This document shows, piece by piece, positions 44,640 through 56,532 of a stretch of DNA of 64,000 nt; positions within the stretch are counted from its first letter, which is position 1; each line of letters starts with the position of its first letter. The notes under the pieces are model-generated. The model was not told where the DNA came from. It worked only from the letters and a program-made list of their open reading frames with translations, and did not search any database. This DNA is from Tanypteryx hageni (taxonomy: Eukaryota; Arthropoda; Insecta; Odonata; Petaluridae), in the NCBI GenBank assembly GCA_028673005.1, contig CM054115.1, forward strand, positions 56,406,407 through 56,470,406, read 5' to 3'. Position numbers and translations under genes: made by a program.

Positions 44640-44870
44640 GATGGTGAAAAAAGATTTTTCCAAGGCTTTAGCGTAGCGTCGGATGATCTCATGGCTGGCG
44701 TCCAAATTCTGCTTCTGTGGAAGATATCCTTCAGGAGTATCGACCTGAAACACTTTTTTGCGGACTCCTCTGGCACAAAACTGCAATCGATCGGGACTGC
44801 GTGTTACATAACAACGAAATCGAACGCATTTGTCGAGAAAGATGAGGACAACCGTGATTTGACAACACAA
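44640..44870 (-). other. Exon-like interval, unrecognised
   Basis: This interval is clearly GC-richer than its flanks. All three minus frames are open for part of it; the longest reads 44885-44580 (101 codons), with the segment KVFQVDTPEGYLPQK. Acceptor-like 'attgcag' (near 44780) and 'cacgcag' (near 44797) occur on the minus strand. I do not recognise the family. The open frames in several phases weaken the case; it could equally be a decayed repeat. Confidence 0.2.
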
Positions 44871-45743
44871 TCTGCCAGTTTTCACTCTTTCTATTAATTT
44901 TAAATGTTGAATTTTTACGCCTGCTTTTCACAGATTACTAAACAACGGCTGCGGAAACCCCCTCATTTGCGGATGTTATTTAGCTAAATTATAATTCAAT
45001 AAGGAAATTTCAATTTCGGGTTTCACAAAATAATCCTCGTTAATGAAAGATATACAAGTAAACGACTCTAGCTTCTCGTTAAATTTTATCCCGTCATTAA
45101 AATGTCGACAAGTACTAATTTTCGATTTTGCCTGTTAAGAGAATTTAATATTCTCCCATTTCAAATAACATTAATGCTAATTTCTTCTATTTAGCTTCCC
45201 GATTAAACAAAATATTTCCATTCCACAATAAGCACTTAAGTTTCAAAAATTGAAAAATTAAGTGCTTTTCCTGGGTGTCTTCAATAGCCCACAAGACGAG
45301 CTCGATAATTCACTAGTGATTAATCACAAATTTACTAGATAAACAAGTCAAAGTTATAAAACACTTTTCTATAAAAAACTTTTATAAATAAATAATAAAA
45401 TTTGTAGTTAATTTTAAAGTTACTTTAAAATTAAAATATTTTCAACGGTTTAACAATGACAATTCATTGTTCCTATGACTAAGGTAGCGGTAAAAAAAAT
45501 ATAAATAAATTTCAAAGTTATTACAAAAGTTAAAATTAATGAAAGGATTTCCCGAATTTTTAATGACACACTAACTCTGACTCTTAGGTAAATAAGCGTA
45601 AATTTCATCCGGAAAACGTTTTATCGCATGTTCCCCTGTGATATGATTTTTGTATGGTAATCTAACGGTGATTGAATTCTAATCTTTGAAGCGAAATAAT
45701 CCAAAGTGTCTCATTCGGTAGGCAATATTTTTCGATTCTTGAC

Positions 45744-46022
45744 TCACAAGGTATGTAGAATGTAGAGAATCTTTTCGAGACTCCTGAACCACGAATCCCA
45801 CCGAATTCGTCTAGCAATTCTAACTTTGTTTGCACGTGTCCTCCAGCGCAGTGCCTCCAAGGACATGTTCTTAATCCGTAACATACTTTTTATCTCACTT
45901 GATCTTTGATGAACACGCAAATTGCTTTTGGCTACGATGGGATGGGTCGGATCGCTTTTTACCTTAAGAAGAATGAGAAAGACATAGAGAATCCGCAAAC
46001 ATAAAATTACACGTGGAGTCAA
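45744..46022 (-). CDS. Small ORF with signal-peptide-like start, hypothetical
   Basis: A 92-codon frame starting MTPRVILCLRILYVFLILLK, a basic n-region followed by a hydrophobic core, then KSDPTHP. It would predict secretion or one membrane segment. The rest is basic (RWRTRANKVRIARRIRW). Inside it, donor-like AAAA|GTATGT (boundary near 45887) and TCAA|GTGAGA sites occur, so only the first 45 or so codons may be exon. Joining it to the exon-like interval at 44640-44870 gives a phase mismatch for the longest downstream frame and fits only another frame. No family recognised. It may be chance. Confidence 0.2.
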   Translation of the reverse strand: MTPRVILCLRILYVFLILLKVKSDPTHPIVAKSNLRVHQRSSEIKSMLRIKNMSLEALRWRTRANKVRIARRIRWDSWFRSLEKILYILHTL

Positions 46023-46249
46023 GGGCGACGAAACCTAGAGGTGACATCTAGTGGGACGGGGAACTCATCTGTCTCGATCTCGAATTCTTATAATTATCCG
46101 AGCGTCACGACGCACCTGGGGACTACGAAGCACGAAAATCCCCACTTAGTTGCAGCACTAAAGCTGCTACATAATGCTCGACACCGATGTTTTAGTATAT
46201 TTAAGCTCCCGCCGAGCGCTATGCAGTTACTGAGTATTAATTGAAAATT

Positions 46250-49080
46250 TTAACCCTTAAAACGTCATCCTATGTTAAATTAAAAAATTTAACTTCCTAA
46301 ATTAAAAATATACTTACATCTATTGATAAAAATTTGGAAACGTTAGTTTAAATGTGTTTCATACCACGCATGATAAAAATATATAGGAAAATATCTAATA
46401 TCAATTTAATACAATGAAAAACTTTTACTGCGCCAATAAATTAAATTTTTTAAATTTTCATGTGAGGGCACATTGCTTTTAAACTTGAACTTCATCGATT
46501 TTAAGTTTAAATATTTTAAATAAATTGAAATACGTATTAATAGTTCGGATAGCTATTCAAAAATATTTGAAAATGCGATGATGTTTACAATATCTCTTAT
46601 TTTATTCCAGGCTCTTTAAACATAAATTTTAGGCCCATTTTTCTGTGCATAATTTCAAACAATTGCGCGGCTCTCGTATTATAACCTAACGATAGACTAA
46701 TATTCACAAAATTTGTGCAGAATTCTGGATCTGGAGCAAATTTGAAGAGACAAGTGTAGATGAATGTATGAACGTATGTATACATTAGCACTTTTTATTT
46801 ATTTATATATATACTTATTTATTTATCAGTGCATCATAATCAGTTCCTTTTCGAAACCTGCTCCAGGTTTCAAATATTTATATTTAAATAGCGATTTATT
46901 TCGTGCCAAAGATGGAAAATTAATCGCAAAAAGCAGCACAAACAGTCATTATCGCGTTGAAATCATTCTTAGATGATTCTCGTCGAATCGCTAATTATTC
47001 ATTTTTTAATCCCACCGGTTCTTCTCATTGCACAGAATGTAAAATATTCCTAAGATTCGAATCGGAACGAAAAGGAAACCCTCTTTCCCCCTCCTATCGA
47101 AATCGACCGTCGTTGGCCAAGGTGTGCCACCATTAAGGTCCCTACATTCCTGCGCCATGTCATTGGACCAGAATCCTCACAATTTATAAAGACTTGACAG
47201 CTTAATTGGAAATATTTGGCAAATTGCTCCCCCCCCCTTGCAGAAGCCTCTCACACACACGCACACGCACCCGAAGGTTCTAGAGAGCCACCTCGCGATT
47301 TATCTCGGTAATGAGGACAAAAAAAAATGCCAGGTTCGAAAATTCGACTTTCTTTCCCATTTTTGGCCGCGTTTCGCAACAATAAAGTGGTGCCTTTAAT
47401 CATCGCTCTGTCCGTCCGCACGCGTGTACCAGCGCTATTTTGGCTAAACGGAATTTTATCAAAATTAACACTTGAGCCCCTTGTTAAGAATTAATCAACG
47501 AAATTCAATTGTGGTCCGCATGGGATGATTTGGGCAAACGCTTGACATGAAATCATAAGCTTGGGTTTAAACAGGATGGAAACCCTTCCGCGAGGATATT
47601 CGGTTGCTATGACAATCTAGAAAATATTTTTCATATTAGAGTAAAATGGTTTATTAGCAGCATAGCGTATCATATTTTTATTTTTTCAGGGCCTTCAAAT
47701 ACAACCTTTACTAAATGTGCCTATATATGACACGAATTTTGCTGTTCCTTATTTTTTACTTTTGCTTCTTTGATTTTTTCCCTCGTATTTCATCTTTCTC
47801 TATTATTATTCTACCATATATACCTTCGTGTTACAATCACCCTTCCATCATTTTTCCCTATCTTACTATCCGTCCTCTTTTGAGCGCGACGGTCGACCGG
47901 CTCGACAAAACTTCAAAAGCGAGCCGTTATTAAATTCCACACTTTTGTATCATTAAGCCGATGAATGATAGTTCGTATGAAATGAATCGGGCTATGAGCC
48001 AATGTAATCCCAAGCGTAGAACTGCAGACATTACGCATTGTAAGCGCCCTAAAACCACCTAAATGATTTAAAGAATTTTATTTTTTCTTATATCTTCCAC
48101 TAAAACTACAAATGCATGGGAGTACGTGTGATAGTGGCCGTGCGGTTCTTCTAGGGACCAACGTGGCTCCCGCTAATTCTGGCTGGATTTGCTTCGATAG
48201 GCTAAACACGTTATTGTGAAAACAAATATAAAGTTTCTCCTTAAACTACTTTGTTTTTTAATTACACCATTTAAAGTTAATTTTTATAATTGTTCACCCA
48301 AAATCCATATAGTAAATAATATAGGTATTAGAAAATTTTTTATGAAGGGTGGTTTGCCCCGGGTGCTAAAATAGCTAGTTACGGCGCTGAATATTATTAA
48401 GACTCCGCAAAACATATTTACTCAATATAAAAATCTAACTTAGTGATATTCAGCTAGGTTGCATAAGAAATGCCTTAAGTTTACACTTCAATTTCAAATA
48501 GAGTTCAACTGTAATCGATCGACTGTTGAATCATGAAACCTACATTTCAATCGTTTTTTAACGGGAATACGGATTCTCAAGCGACAAACTCGGTGAATTT
48601 CCAATTTAAAAAAGATTAATTCTTGCTTAGTTAATCATTGGAGTAAGTTTCTGGAAAATCTGTCTGACTGCATTCCTTTAGGATTTAATATGGCGCCAGG
48701 CTGGAAGTTACGAGAAAAGACGTTTTCCAAAAGATAACGTAATTTCGGGCTAATTCGATTTGAAGTGAACGTAAATGTCATCACAGCGACGCTAATTCTT
48801 AAAGGCTATGATAAATTATTGGAAAAGAGAGAGACAGAAATACACGTTGCCTTATTAAAGAGAATTTAAAGATCGATGATTCGGAAACGTTTTAGCAGTA
48901 AAGGAGTTCATTAAATTTCTACAATACAATTAATATCGTTCTAATAACATGCTAGTCAAAATTACTTTAATTTTCCATTACTTTTCGGTTATTTGCGGAA
49001 TAATATGATGAATTTAGCTGATGTAACTATACATGCAGGATTCTCAAGATTATATCCTAACACAAAACTATAAAAACAGT
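46250..49080. other. AT-rich DNA, nothing firmly recognised
   Basis: A CA-rich patch near 47250 and a modestly GC-richer stretch at 47080-47290. No domain-bearing frame, TIR or tandem array. Confidence 0.45.
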
Positions 49081-49750
49081 GCAATTACTGTAAACACGTT
49101 AGGAAAATGTACAGTGTATCACAAATAGGCGCATTTCGGAGAACTTGAAACTAAAAGATATACTAGTCTGAACGAAAGCACACCATAAAACAGCTAAAAA
49201 CCACTACCCGATTATAAAAATCTACTAAAAAATTCCTCCCCCCTATGCTGGTGAATTAATAAAAACATTTACGTAATTTTGATGAATAAATACTGTAAAA
49301 CAATATATCAGAAATTGTCAGGAAAATATGAAAATCTTTATTTATGGATTTATTTTATAATAAGTTGTAATTAGTCAAACAATCGAAAATTATTTTAAAC
49401 ATACCTCACTTAATTAGTTGTAATATTTATGTTTACGTTCTTTTCTTCGTCTTCCGCTTACAAAATGATGTATGTACGCGTAAGGAAGTTAAACTTGTTT
49501 GCTTAATTATAACAGATTTTATTTGCTTCAATTGGAACGAATTGCAGAAAACTCAATAAAACAAACTTTGATAATACTGAAAAAAGTTTATTTAAAAAAT
49601 CTATAGTAAAAAGCTCAAAGTGACCACCGCCATGCTTGATATATAAACGTGCTGCTATGGGCTGCATGTTACTAGACAAAGGCTGTGACATTTCTTCAAA
49701 GATACATTCAATGGCATCCCTGATCCTTCCCATTACTTTATCAAGACTAT

Positions 49751-50289
49751 GAAAATATGCGTGACCCTACAAAATAGCCAAGACAAAACAGTCCTAGACA
49801 AAATATCTAAAATAGCCCAATGTTATTTTTATTTTAGTGCGAAAAACCAATACGAGTTATACAATATTTCAATTAAGTAAATTTTAATTAAGTGTATGTT
49901 GTCTCAATTTTGAGATGTTTATATAGATGTGATATCTATATCGCAAGGTTGTGTGAAATTTCTCGAAGGTAATCAAGAATGTCAGTATTATCAAATTCGG
50001 AACAAGAGTTTGAAGTCGTCGACTGAGTTGTACGTACTTCGTATTTAATGCTTCTGGCTGTCGAATCCCTGCACGAAAAATCGCCATCACGACTCGACCT
50101 TGCTCTTTTCGAAACTGATTGAAAAGTTTGTAAACCGATGATGGCTATCTATCGTCTGCTGGAACGCGCGATGCCACTCTTCGACTGAGTTGTTGGTGTG
50201 AAGAAGACCGTCGATAACTCAATCACTCGGGACTGTTTTGACGGGGCTGTTTTGCCTTGGGCTATTTTGTTGGGGTACCGAGAATATGT
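49751..50289 (-). mobile_element. Mutator-like (MULE) element inserted in the mariner gene
   Basis: The element itself is 49761-50279 (519 bp). Inverted ends: left GTGACCCTACAAAATAGCCA; right, reversed, GGTACCCCAACAAAATAGCC, continuing as 'caag.caaaacag.cc' in both. Flanking 10-mers GAAAATATGC (49751-49760) and GAGAATATGT (50280-50289) match at 8 of 10, in line with the 9-11 bp duplications of Mutator-like elements. It holds only the C-terminal part of a transposase, so it is an internally deleted copy. Confidence 0.7.
49930..50215 (-). pseudogene. MULE transposase C-terminal fragment
   Basis: On the minus strand, about 50205-50100 reads TNNSVEEWHRAFQQTIDSHH, the 'NN.VE.WH..F' signature found just after the catalytic domain in animal MULE transposases (FLYWCH/MULE type). 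It continues, after one or more frameshifts, with EQGRVVMAIFRAGIRQPEAL (near 50090), then NTKYVQLSRRLQTLVPN and a degraded 'DYLR.ISHNL'-like end near 49960. The catalytic core and the DNA-binding domain are absent. Inactive. Confidence 0.7.
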
Positions 50290-50579
50290 AATGGTTACTT
50301 TATTAATGTATCACCAAATGAAATAATCTGGGGATGTCAGATCTGGAGATCGAGGTGGATATAACGGCATGGAAACAATATGGTTCTAAAGAGTTGGGAA
50401 AGTCCCTGCATGCTGTGATGAGCTATGTGGCTCAATCTGGTCGTAACAAACCTCGGTGAATTTCATCCTGTTAGGTATACTGTTTCTTATTTTTATGATA
50501 TTACTGTAGCGATTCCACGGATGTGCATTTAAGGTAGAGGTCGAAGGAAGAGGTGGATGTAAGAGGGGTAGGAATATGG

Positions 50580-50815
50580 AGTATGGGAGGTGAGAGGGAT
50601 GGGAAGTGAGAGGGATGGGAGGTGAGAGGGATGGGAATGAGAGGGATGGGAGGTGAGAGAGATGGGAGGTGAGAGGGATGGGAGGGGAGAGGGATGGGAG
50701 GTGAGAGGGATGGGAGGTGAGAGGGATGAGAGGTGAGAGGGATGAGAGGTGAGAGGGATGGGAGGTGAGAGGGATGGGAGGTGAGAGGGATGGGAGGTGA
50801 GGAGAAAGGGAGGGT
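50580..50815 (+). repeat. 16-bp minisatellite
   Basis: About 14 units of GGTGAGAGGGATGGGA with small deletions and substitutions. The reverse frame gives SHPSHLPSLSPPI repeats, which is an artefact. Confidence 0.93.
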
Positions 50816-50837
50816 AAGGTAGCGGTGGCGAATTCCC

Positions 50838-51064
50838 CTCTTGATGAAGTAAAGGCAAGAATCAGATGTTATTTAGAACATACCCCAGTCTGCGTCAGAG
50901 AGCACGTTCATGTATGGTAATGGTTAAATTCGGCATTTTATTCTAGATTTTTGAAGAAACATTTTTTATTATCATGAAACTATTTTTTATATTTTTTCGA
51001 GTTTCTGTTTTATATCTTGAGATATGATTATTTTAATATTTCTCGAATAAAAAAGTTACCCTGT
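50838..51064 (+). pseudogene. End of a second mariner-like element, plus strand
   Basis: At 50838-50916 the plus strand reads LDEVKARIRCYLEHTPVCVR, the 'SL.ELK.RIR' block that follows the last catalytic Asp in mariner-like transposases. Frame is lost soon after. The stretch ends with 'tcgaataaaaaagttaccct', then 'gta' (to 51064), a plausible terminal inverted repeat (reversed: TACAGGGTAACTTTTTTATT). Its orientation is opposite to the interrupted copy at 49540-50470, so it is a separate element. Confidence 0.5.
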
Positions 51065-51489
51065 ACGTAAAAAATGATCCACGAGCACGGCGCGTTCATA
51101 TGGATAATAAAAATAAAGATGCCAAGTTGAAACATTTCGTAATACATGAAACTGCTTTAATAAAATCTAATGCCTGCATACCCTAAAAAACTGATTTTCT
51201 CCTTGTCTTGTCAATTCAATACGACCGGAAGTTGTTAGAAGTAATTGAAAAAAGATGTTTTAAAGCATAGAAACATTTCTGAAAATCTGATATGAATGCA
51301 TTATGAAAATGAGAAGCTGCTCTCCACCTTAAGAATAACTATCAGCAGTTAGACTCGAGAATAATTTAAAAAAAACTGAGTAATTATCACAGTGGAAAAC
51401 ATTTTAAATCCCTTTTCACATTGAAAAAAAAAACAATAAGTAAACAACATTGTCACTTGTTGCTTTGGATAAAAAATATCGATGTGCGA

Positions 51490-51835
51490 TTAAAATTACC
51501 GTTGGTGGTGCTTGGTTCGCCGTCAATATTTATATAAAATATTTTAAACATATTATGCTAGATGAAATTGGGATAATTTTTATTGCAACAAAATTGCCCC
51601 TGCAGCGTAGGCATCGCTATCATCAATTAAAAAGTTTTATCATAGCAACGGAAGCAAAGGTATCACTTAGCGATGCACTTAGCAATTTCACACGAATAAT
51701 CGCAATATTTTCTAAACAATCCGTTACATGAAAAAAATGTTTCATACAAAACTTGTAAAAAATTATATTGTATACAACTTTAATAATAGCAAAGATTTAC
51801 ATAAATACTGTCCTAAAAGATATATTTAGAAGAAG
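51490..51835 (+). repeat. Dispersed repeat family Q, copy 2
   Basis: Matches 41560-41910 along its length (see that entry). Here a 93-codon plus frame is open through the shared part, but the first copy has no equivalent plus frame, so a conserved protein is not supported. Confidence 0.7.
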
Positions 51836-51839
51836 TAAT

Positions 51840-52880
51840 GAAAACGTGTATTTCCGCTGAAATCTCGAATTTTATTTTTCCACGTATGGAGAAATTAATA
51901 ATAGCTTCCGAAGGATAAAGTATAAAATAAAGATTCAACTATTGGTTACCAATAAACATTTCAATCATCGTCTGTTACTCTATTCCAATAAAGAATAGAT
52001 TTGAAAACTAGAGAGATCTATTTTGAGGGGTTCCATTCTTAAAATGATACGCCAAATTTCTAGCTAACCTACAGCCAGGAAAACGCATTTTTTTCAAGGC
52101 ATGACAAACATAAAAAGCGATTTTAACAAAAGGCATTTAGAAATGTTGCATTGTTATCAAGTCACACTTCATTCATACATTCGAATCAAAACGTTACACC
52201 CGCCTTTGTCGAATAATAATTGGAAAGGATAAAAACCATAAAATGATTTTCATGGATATTTTCTGCTTCCTTTAAATGTCTCTTTCGAATATATCCCTTA
52301 ATCAGTACGTCTGAGGGCTCAGAGCCTCGTTTGTAGTATGACATGTTTGATTGTGAGGCCTATACACGTGTACGCTTTTTATATCTTTCTCCATTTGCAA
52401 ACCTTTCAGCGAACCCAGAGAATCCACAATGGCCTAATGCTGTTTGAATTAGCACATCGTCAATGAAAAGGAACAGGAAAACTTTGTACGGTATATGCGA
52501 ATTTCTTTCATTTATTTAGTTAGTATTTTTTAAATTTTATCAATTTCCTGTTCTCGTAATTTTAACTTTCTTTTACATACAAAATGGTGGGCATATGAAC
52601 AGATCGAGAGAAAATGTTGGTCACCAAAGATTTTCTTGCTTGCAGATTACGACCTCGTAAAAAAATTTTGCTTTAGTCTTTCTATTGAAAATTGAGGCCT
52701 TCCTGAGACATCTATAACCAAAGGCGTGGGGGAGAATTCTTTTTTCTCTATATATTTGTGAGATTTCTTCATTTCTTCATTCTGTCATCAAAACTTAAAA
52801 AGTCAATTCAATTTATTCCACCCTCCAAAAAGGCAGCGTAACTCCGCTGATTATTTTCATTCATCCGATGTAGTTCCAAC
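51840..52880. other. AT-rich DNA, nothing recognised
   Basis: 'acgtgtatttcc.c..aaatc' with 'tcgaa' at 51845 is shared with 61338, a possible RTE/SINE 3' motif. Nothing else. Confidence 0.4.
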
Positions 52881-52949
52881 AAGATGAGTACCTTGCCAAC
52901 AAAGATAACAGAGAAGCGGCAATGTTATAACGAGGAAGAGAAGACTAAG

Positions 52950-54160
52950 AGCGAGACAGGTGCGGAAATGTTGCGCTTTTTTGACACTCATTTCTCACCC
53001 CATCGCGGAGACAGGCGGAAGAACGGAAAGAGTGAAGGGGATGGTAAGATGATCACGACAAAATTTGGTGGAACGGGGATAACCCTTCCATACTCTACCC
53101 TCCAGCGTTTCCGGGATGAAAAATAGCAATGCCGAATAGCCTTGGGACTACAAAGAGAAGTGGCGGACGAGACCTTTGGGAGATGGGAGTGGGGATAACA
53201 AATACGGAACGAATAGGAGAGGAAAGGGAAGAGAGAAAATGAAAGAAGAAGTGTTGGTTGGTTGTCGTAGAGTTGCCGCAGTGCTCGCAAGGGCGAATAT
53301 AATCCACGCCTGCCGGCGCATCTTAAGGAGCGCGTTTAATTATAGCGTCCGTCAGAGGTCGGTTGGGACGCGGGGGAGTGTTGTAGAGGGGGAGGAAGAA
53401 AATATGGGTAGTAGTGGCAGAGACGAGTAATCATGTGTCTGCGAGTGGGGAGAGGAAAGAGGGAGAGCGATTGAGGGGTAAGCGGGAGGGATATAGAGTG
53501 ATGCACAGATGGAGGTAAATAGGAAAAATGGGGAGTACGAAAGAGGAGAGAAAGAAAAGAGAGAAGAGGGAGGAAAAAAATAAGGAAAAGATAAAAGGAG
53601 AGAGGGAAAAAGAAGACATTAGAACAAGAGAGGATAAAGGAAATATGATAAGAGCCAGGGTAGAAAGGAGAAAGACGACATAGAGGGAGAGACAGACAGA
53701 CAGACAAACGACTTTATTTAGGGCGAGAGGGGGAGAAAGAGAGAGGGAGAGAAGTGGAGAAAAGAAGAGAGAAAGAGGGATAAATAGAGGGAGAGTAATG
53801 GAAATGGAGAGATGGAGGGCGAGAGAGTAAGAGAGGGGGAGTGTTGTAGAGGGAGAGATTGAAAAGGAGGGGAAGGGAGAGACGGCGAAAGAGGGAGAGA
53901 GATGGAGAAGGGGAGATAGAGAGAGAGAAAGAAAGAGGAGAAGGCGAGAGAGAGAAAATGGAGAGACAGTGAAAGGGAGGGGAAGAGAAATGTAGAGAAA
54001 GAGAAGAAAATAGGAGGGAGAGGAATGAGTGCTCGTAAGTTTCACATGGATGCTTAGAGGAAGAGGGGCGTAAATAGAACGGTTTTAGTCTCTCCCTCCT
54101 TCAAAACACACCCACACCCGTATACACAAGAGGAGAGAGGAAGAGTGAGAGAGAGGGGGG
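52950..54160. repeat. Polypurine (GA-rich) block, ~1.2 kb
   Basis: The plus strand is dominated by GAGA/GGAGA/AAAGAGG words, densest at 53440-54010. The minus-strand 204-codon frame (54045-53431) is a Ser/Leu/Pro-rich shadow. Confidence 0.8.
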
Positions 54161-54199
54161 GGAGTAGGGTTGACATCGGAGACGAAGGGATCTCATCCT

Positions 54200-55700
54200 T
54201 CACGCGCAAACGTGGAGTGTTTTGTTTCTCGGAGGGCGCCCGAGAGGAATTTCAGAGCGCACTATCCAACGGCTTTCTTTTATACTGATATACACAGGAC
54301 GATTAAAGGACATTAACATGTGGGAGGAAATTACGATAAATAGTGTATGAATTACCTTACGTTCCCGAAGGATTGAATCAAGAAGCAATGTAACAGAGGA
54401 TCGATAACTTTCGTTTCCGCCAAATTGTTTACTCATTCAGAGTGATTGCGAGAGTGATGCCCCACTTAAGGAAATATGTTTGCGGGAAACAGTGATACGA
54501 ATTTAATTTATAACTACGGTCTGAAAAAATGCGACAGATATGTAGATGTGGAAAAAAATGAGCGAGGTATCTCTCCCGCAATTACCTCACTTCAAACGAA
54601 ATCCATTGGTAACGACATATGCCTTGGAAGTGCCAATCAACGAATAGCAATGAAAAAACATTAGTATTGTTGCCAATAAACAGAAATAATAATGATAATT
54701 ATTTTCCACGCCAAATAAATAATTACGTTAATGAAGTCAGATAAAGAGATTCAAATTGATGAATAATTGAAGGTCTAAGAGGACATTTTCTGAGAAAGCT
54801 GCGTAGGTCTTTAATCTTTCGCTAAAAACAAAAATAAAATTTATTTGAATTTATTTTTATGAAATCACGTTTTTATGCATTAAAAACTAAAAATAAACTA
54901 AAATTCACATAATTGAATGTTCCATAAAGTAAAATAGTTTTGGGCATATAAAAGTTTTGTAGCGTAATGTTGCACGAATAAATCTTCATTAATAATTTTT
55001 ACCATTCAAATTTTATCTGCCCAAATCTTCTTTTTACTTTCTGAAACATTCAATTACGTGAATTTTATATTTATTGTTTACTTTTTAGTGCACATAAATT
55101 TTGTTGCGACAAACTAATCCTTAACGATACACAATCTAAAAAAAGCTTATATACTTACGGCGATCACTGTCGTATAACCACAATTATTCAGAATCAATCC
55201 AAACAATTATTTTCTTTCGACCATCTCAAATAAATATGAACATAAATGTTGCCTTGGGAATAATTATAGAGCACATACATTGGAAAAATTGAATTCTTCA
55301 AATATTATGTGGGAAACTCGCGTATTGGATTCGGAAAAGACATCAATATTCTGGCTCAGAAGGCCCCGTATTCAGATAAAGATGGAAAACATACGTATAA
55401 TGGGGTCTATAAATAAATGCTGTAAAATTAGCTCATCATTTCTGCAATCCTTTTATTACTGCATAAAGATTAGAATTATAAACTAAAAGCTAAGGAATTG
55501 GGGCCGAAGGCCTCCAAGCCTTCCGCAGGAGCTAAGAGGTGATGGCCCGTAAGACCGGAAATCTACTAGATTTAGCAAATAGAAAGAAAGAGAACATGCA
55601 TAGAAGTTTATCGAAGGAAAATGTAAGGACGGAAAAGTGAGGGACATTGTAAGTAGGGAGAGGGAGTTTTAATTATAATAATGTAGATTTTAAAAAATAA
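54200..55700. other. AT-rich DNA, nothing recognised
   Basis: No supportable gene or element. Confidence 0.45.
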
Positions 55701-55935
55701 AATACTTGCATGTAGTCGTTAAATACGGAAGACTGTTGCGATAACTATACTAAGGAACCTATTTAACGTTTCATAATAGTCGTATTGTCCCAAATAATTA
55801 CGTAAAACATCTCTGACAAAACTGGTGTAAATATGATTTGAAGCACTTTGAAGTTCTTGATGTAAACAGTAGTACCTTGTTGCAATAATGGTAGCTGATA
55901 TATGGGTTTTGGATTGAAGCCAAAAAAACACTATG

Positions 55936-56245
55936 TTACGTAAAGCGCACACCAAAGTATCTGGCTCTTGTTTGTATTCTCTCTAAATATGTTATGCCTC
56001 CTTCAAATAACAAATGACACATCCAGACCAGGACCGCCATCTCATAAAGAAGATTTTCTAACATTTTTCCTACGTTTTCTTTCCAAGAATTGCTTCGTTT
56101 CAGTTGTTCTTCTAATGTCACCTCCGTTTCAAAAATAACCAATCCCCAGTGACTGTTTTCGAATATTCCCAAACCAACAGCATAATCCTCCGCCAATTTT
56201 CGAGGATTTGAATGGTGTCGTAAAATCGGATTGCCTACAGAATAT
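55936..56245 (-). CDS. Exon-like ORF, unrecognised protein
   Basis: The minus frame from about 56245 to the stop near 55936 is open with protein-like composition: NPRKLAEDYAVGLGIF, SHWGLVIFETEVTLEEQ, LLYEMAVLVWMCHLLFEGG. A second minus frame (55955-55719, 78 codons, with HQELQSASNHIYTSFVRDVL) overlaps its end, and one frameshift would join them. It has Trp, Glu and Asp balanced as in real proteins, unlike the AT-rich shadows nearby. I do not recognise a family. It may be an exon, a processed pseudogene or part of an unrecognised mobile element. Confidence 0.3.
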
Positions 56246-56532
56246 GAACACCATAAAACGATATAATTTATGAATTCGTCATACTTTTATCGAAGATAAC
56301 ATCGGTTACGAATACAACCAAGTCATTAAACCTGGTCACATTAATTCTTACGAAAAAACAGGGTCCTTTTTTTAACCCATTTGCATGCTATTCATGACTC
56401 TTAGGATGACTAAAGATTTAAAACTCCTTATTTTTCCACAGGATACATAAATATTAGAAAATACAATAATAATCATTTTCCTAACTATAAACATTAATTA
56501 AATATTTGTTTACTGATATTTTTCGTATTACA

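Larger units (their letters stand above)
49540..50470 (-). pseudogene. Mariner-like (DD34D-type) transposase remnant, interrupted by a MULE
   Basis: On the minus strand, 50400-50290 reads PLYPPRSPDLTSPDYFIW, then a stop, then YINK: the highly conserved last-Asp region of insect mariner-like transposases (normally 'PPRSPDLTPLDFFLWG'). The gene resumes after the inserted MULE at 49750 with LDKVMGRIRDAIECIFEEM, then the GGHFELF-type C-terminal signature (49640-49610 region). Two stops and the insertion disable it. The N-terminal DNA-binding and first catalytic domains are not visible. The element's left end may be near 49107 ('acagtgtatcacaaataggc'), but this is uncertain. Confidence 0.72.

Noticed and set aside
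50529..50858. 109-codon proline/serine-rich minus-strand ORF
   Set aside because: Direct translation of the 16-bp minisatellite.
53431..54045. 204-codon minus-strand open frame
   Set aside because: The same kind of polypyrimidine shadow, without domain signatures.
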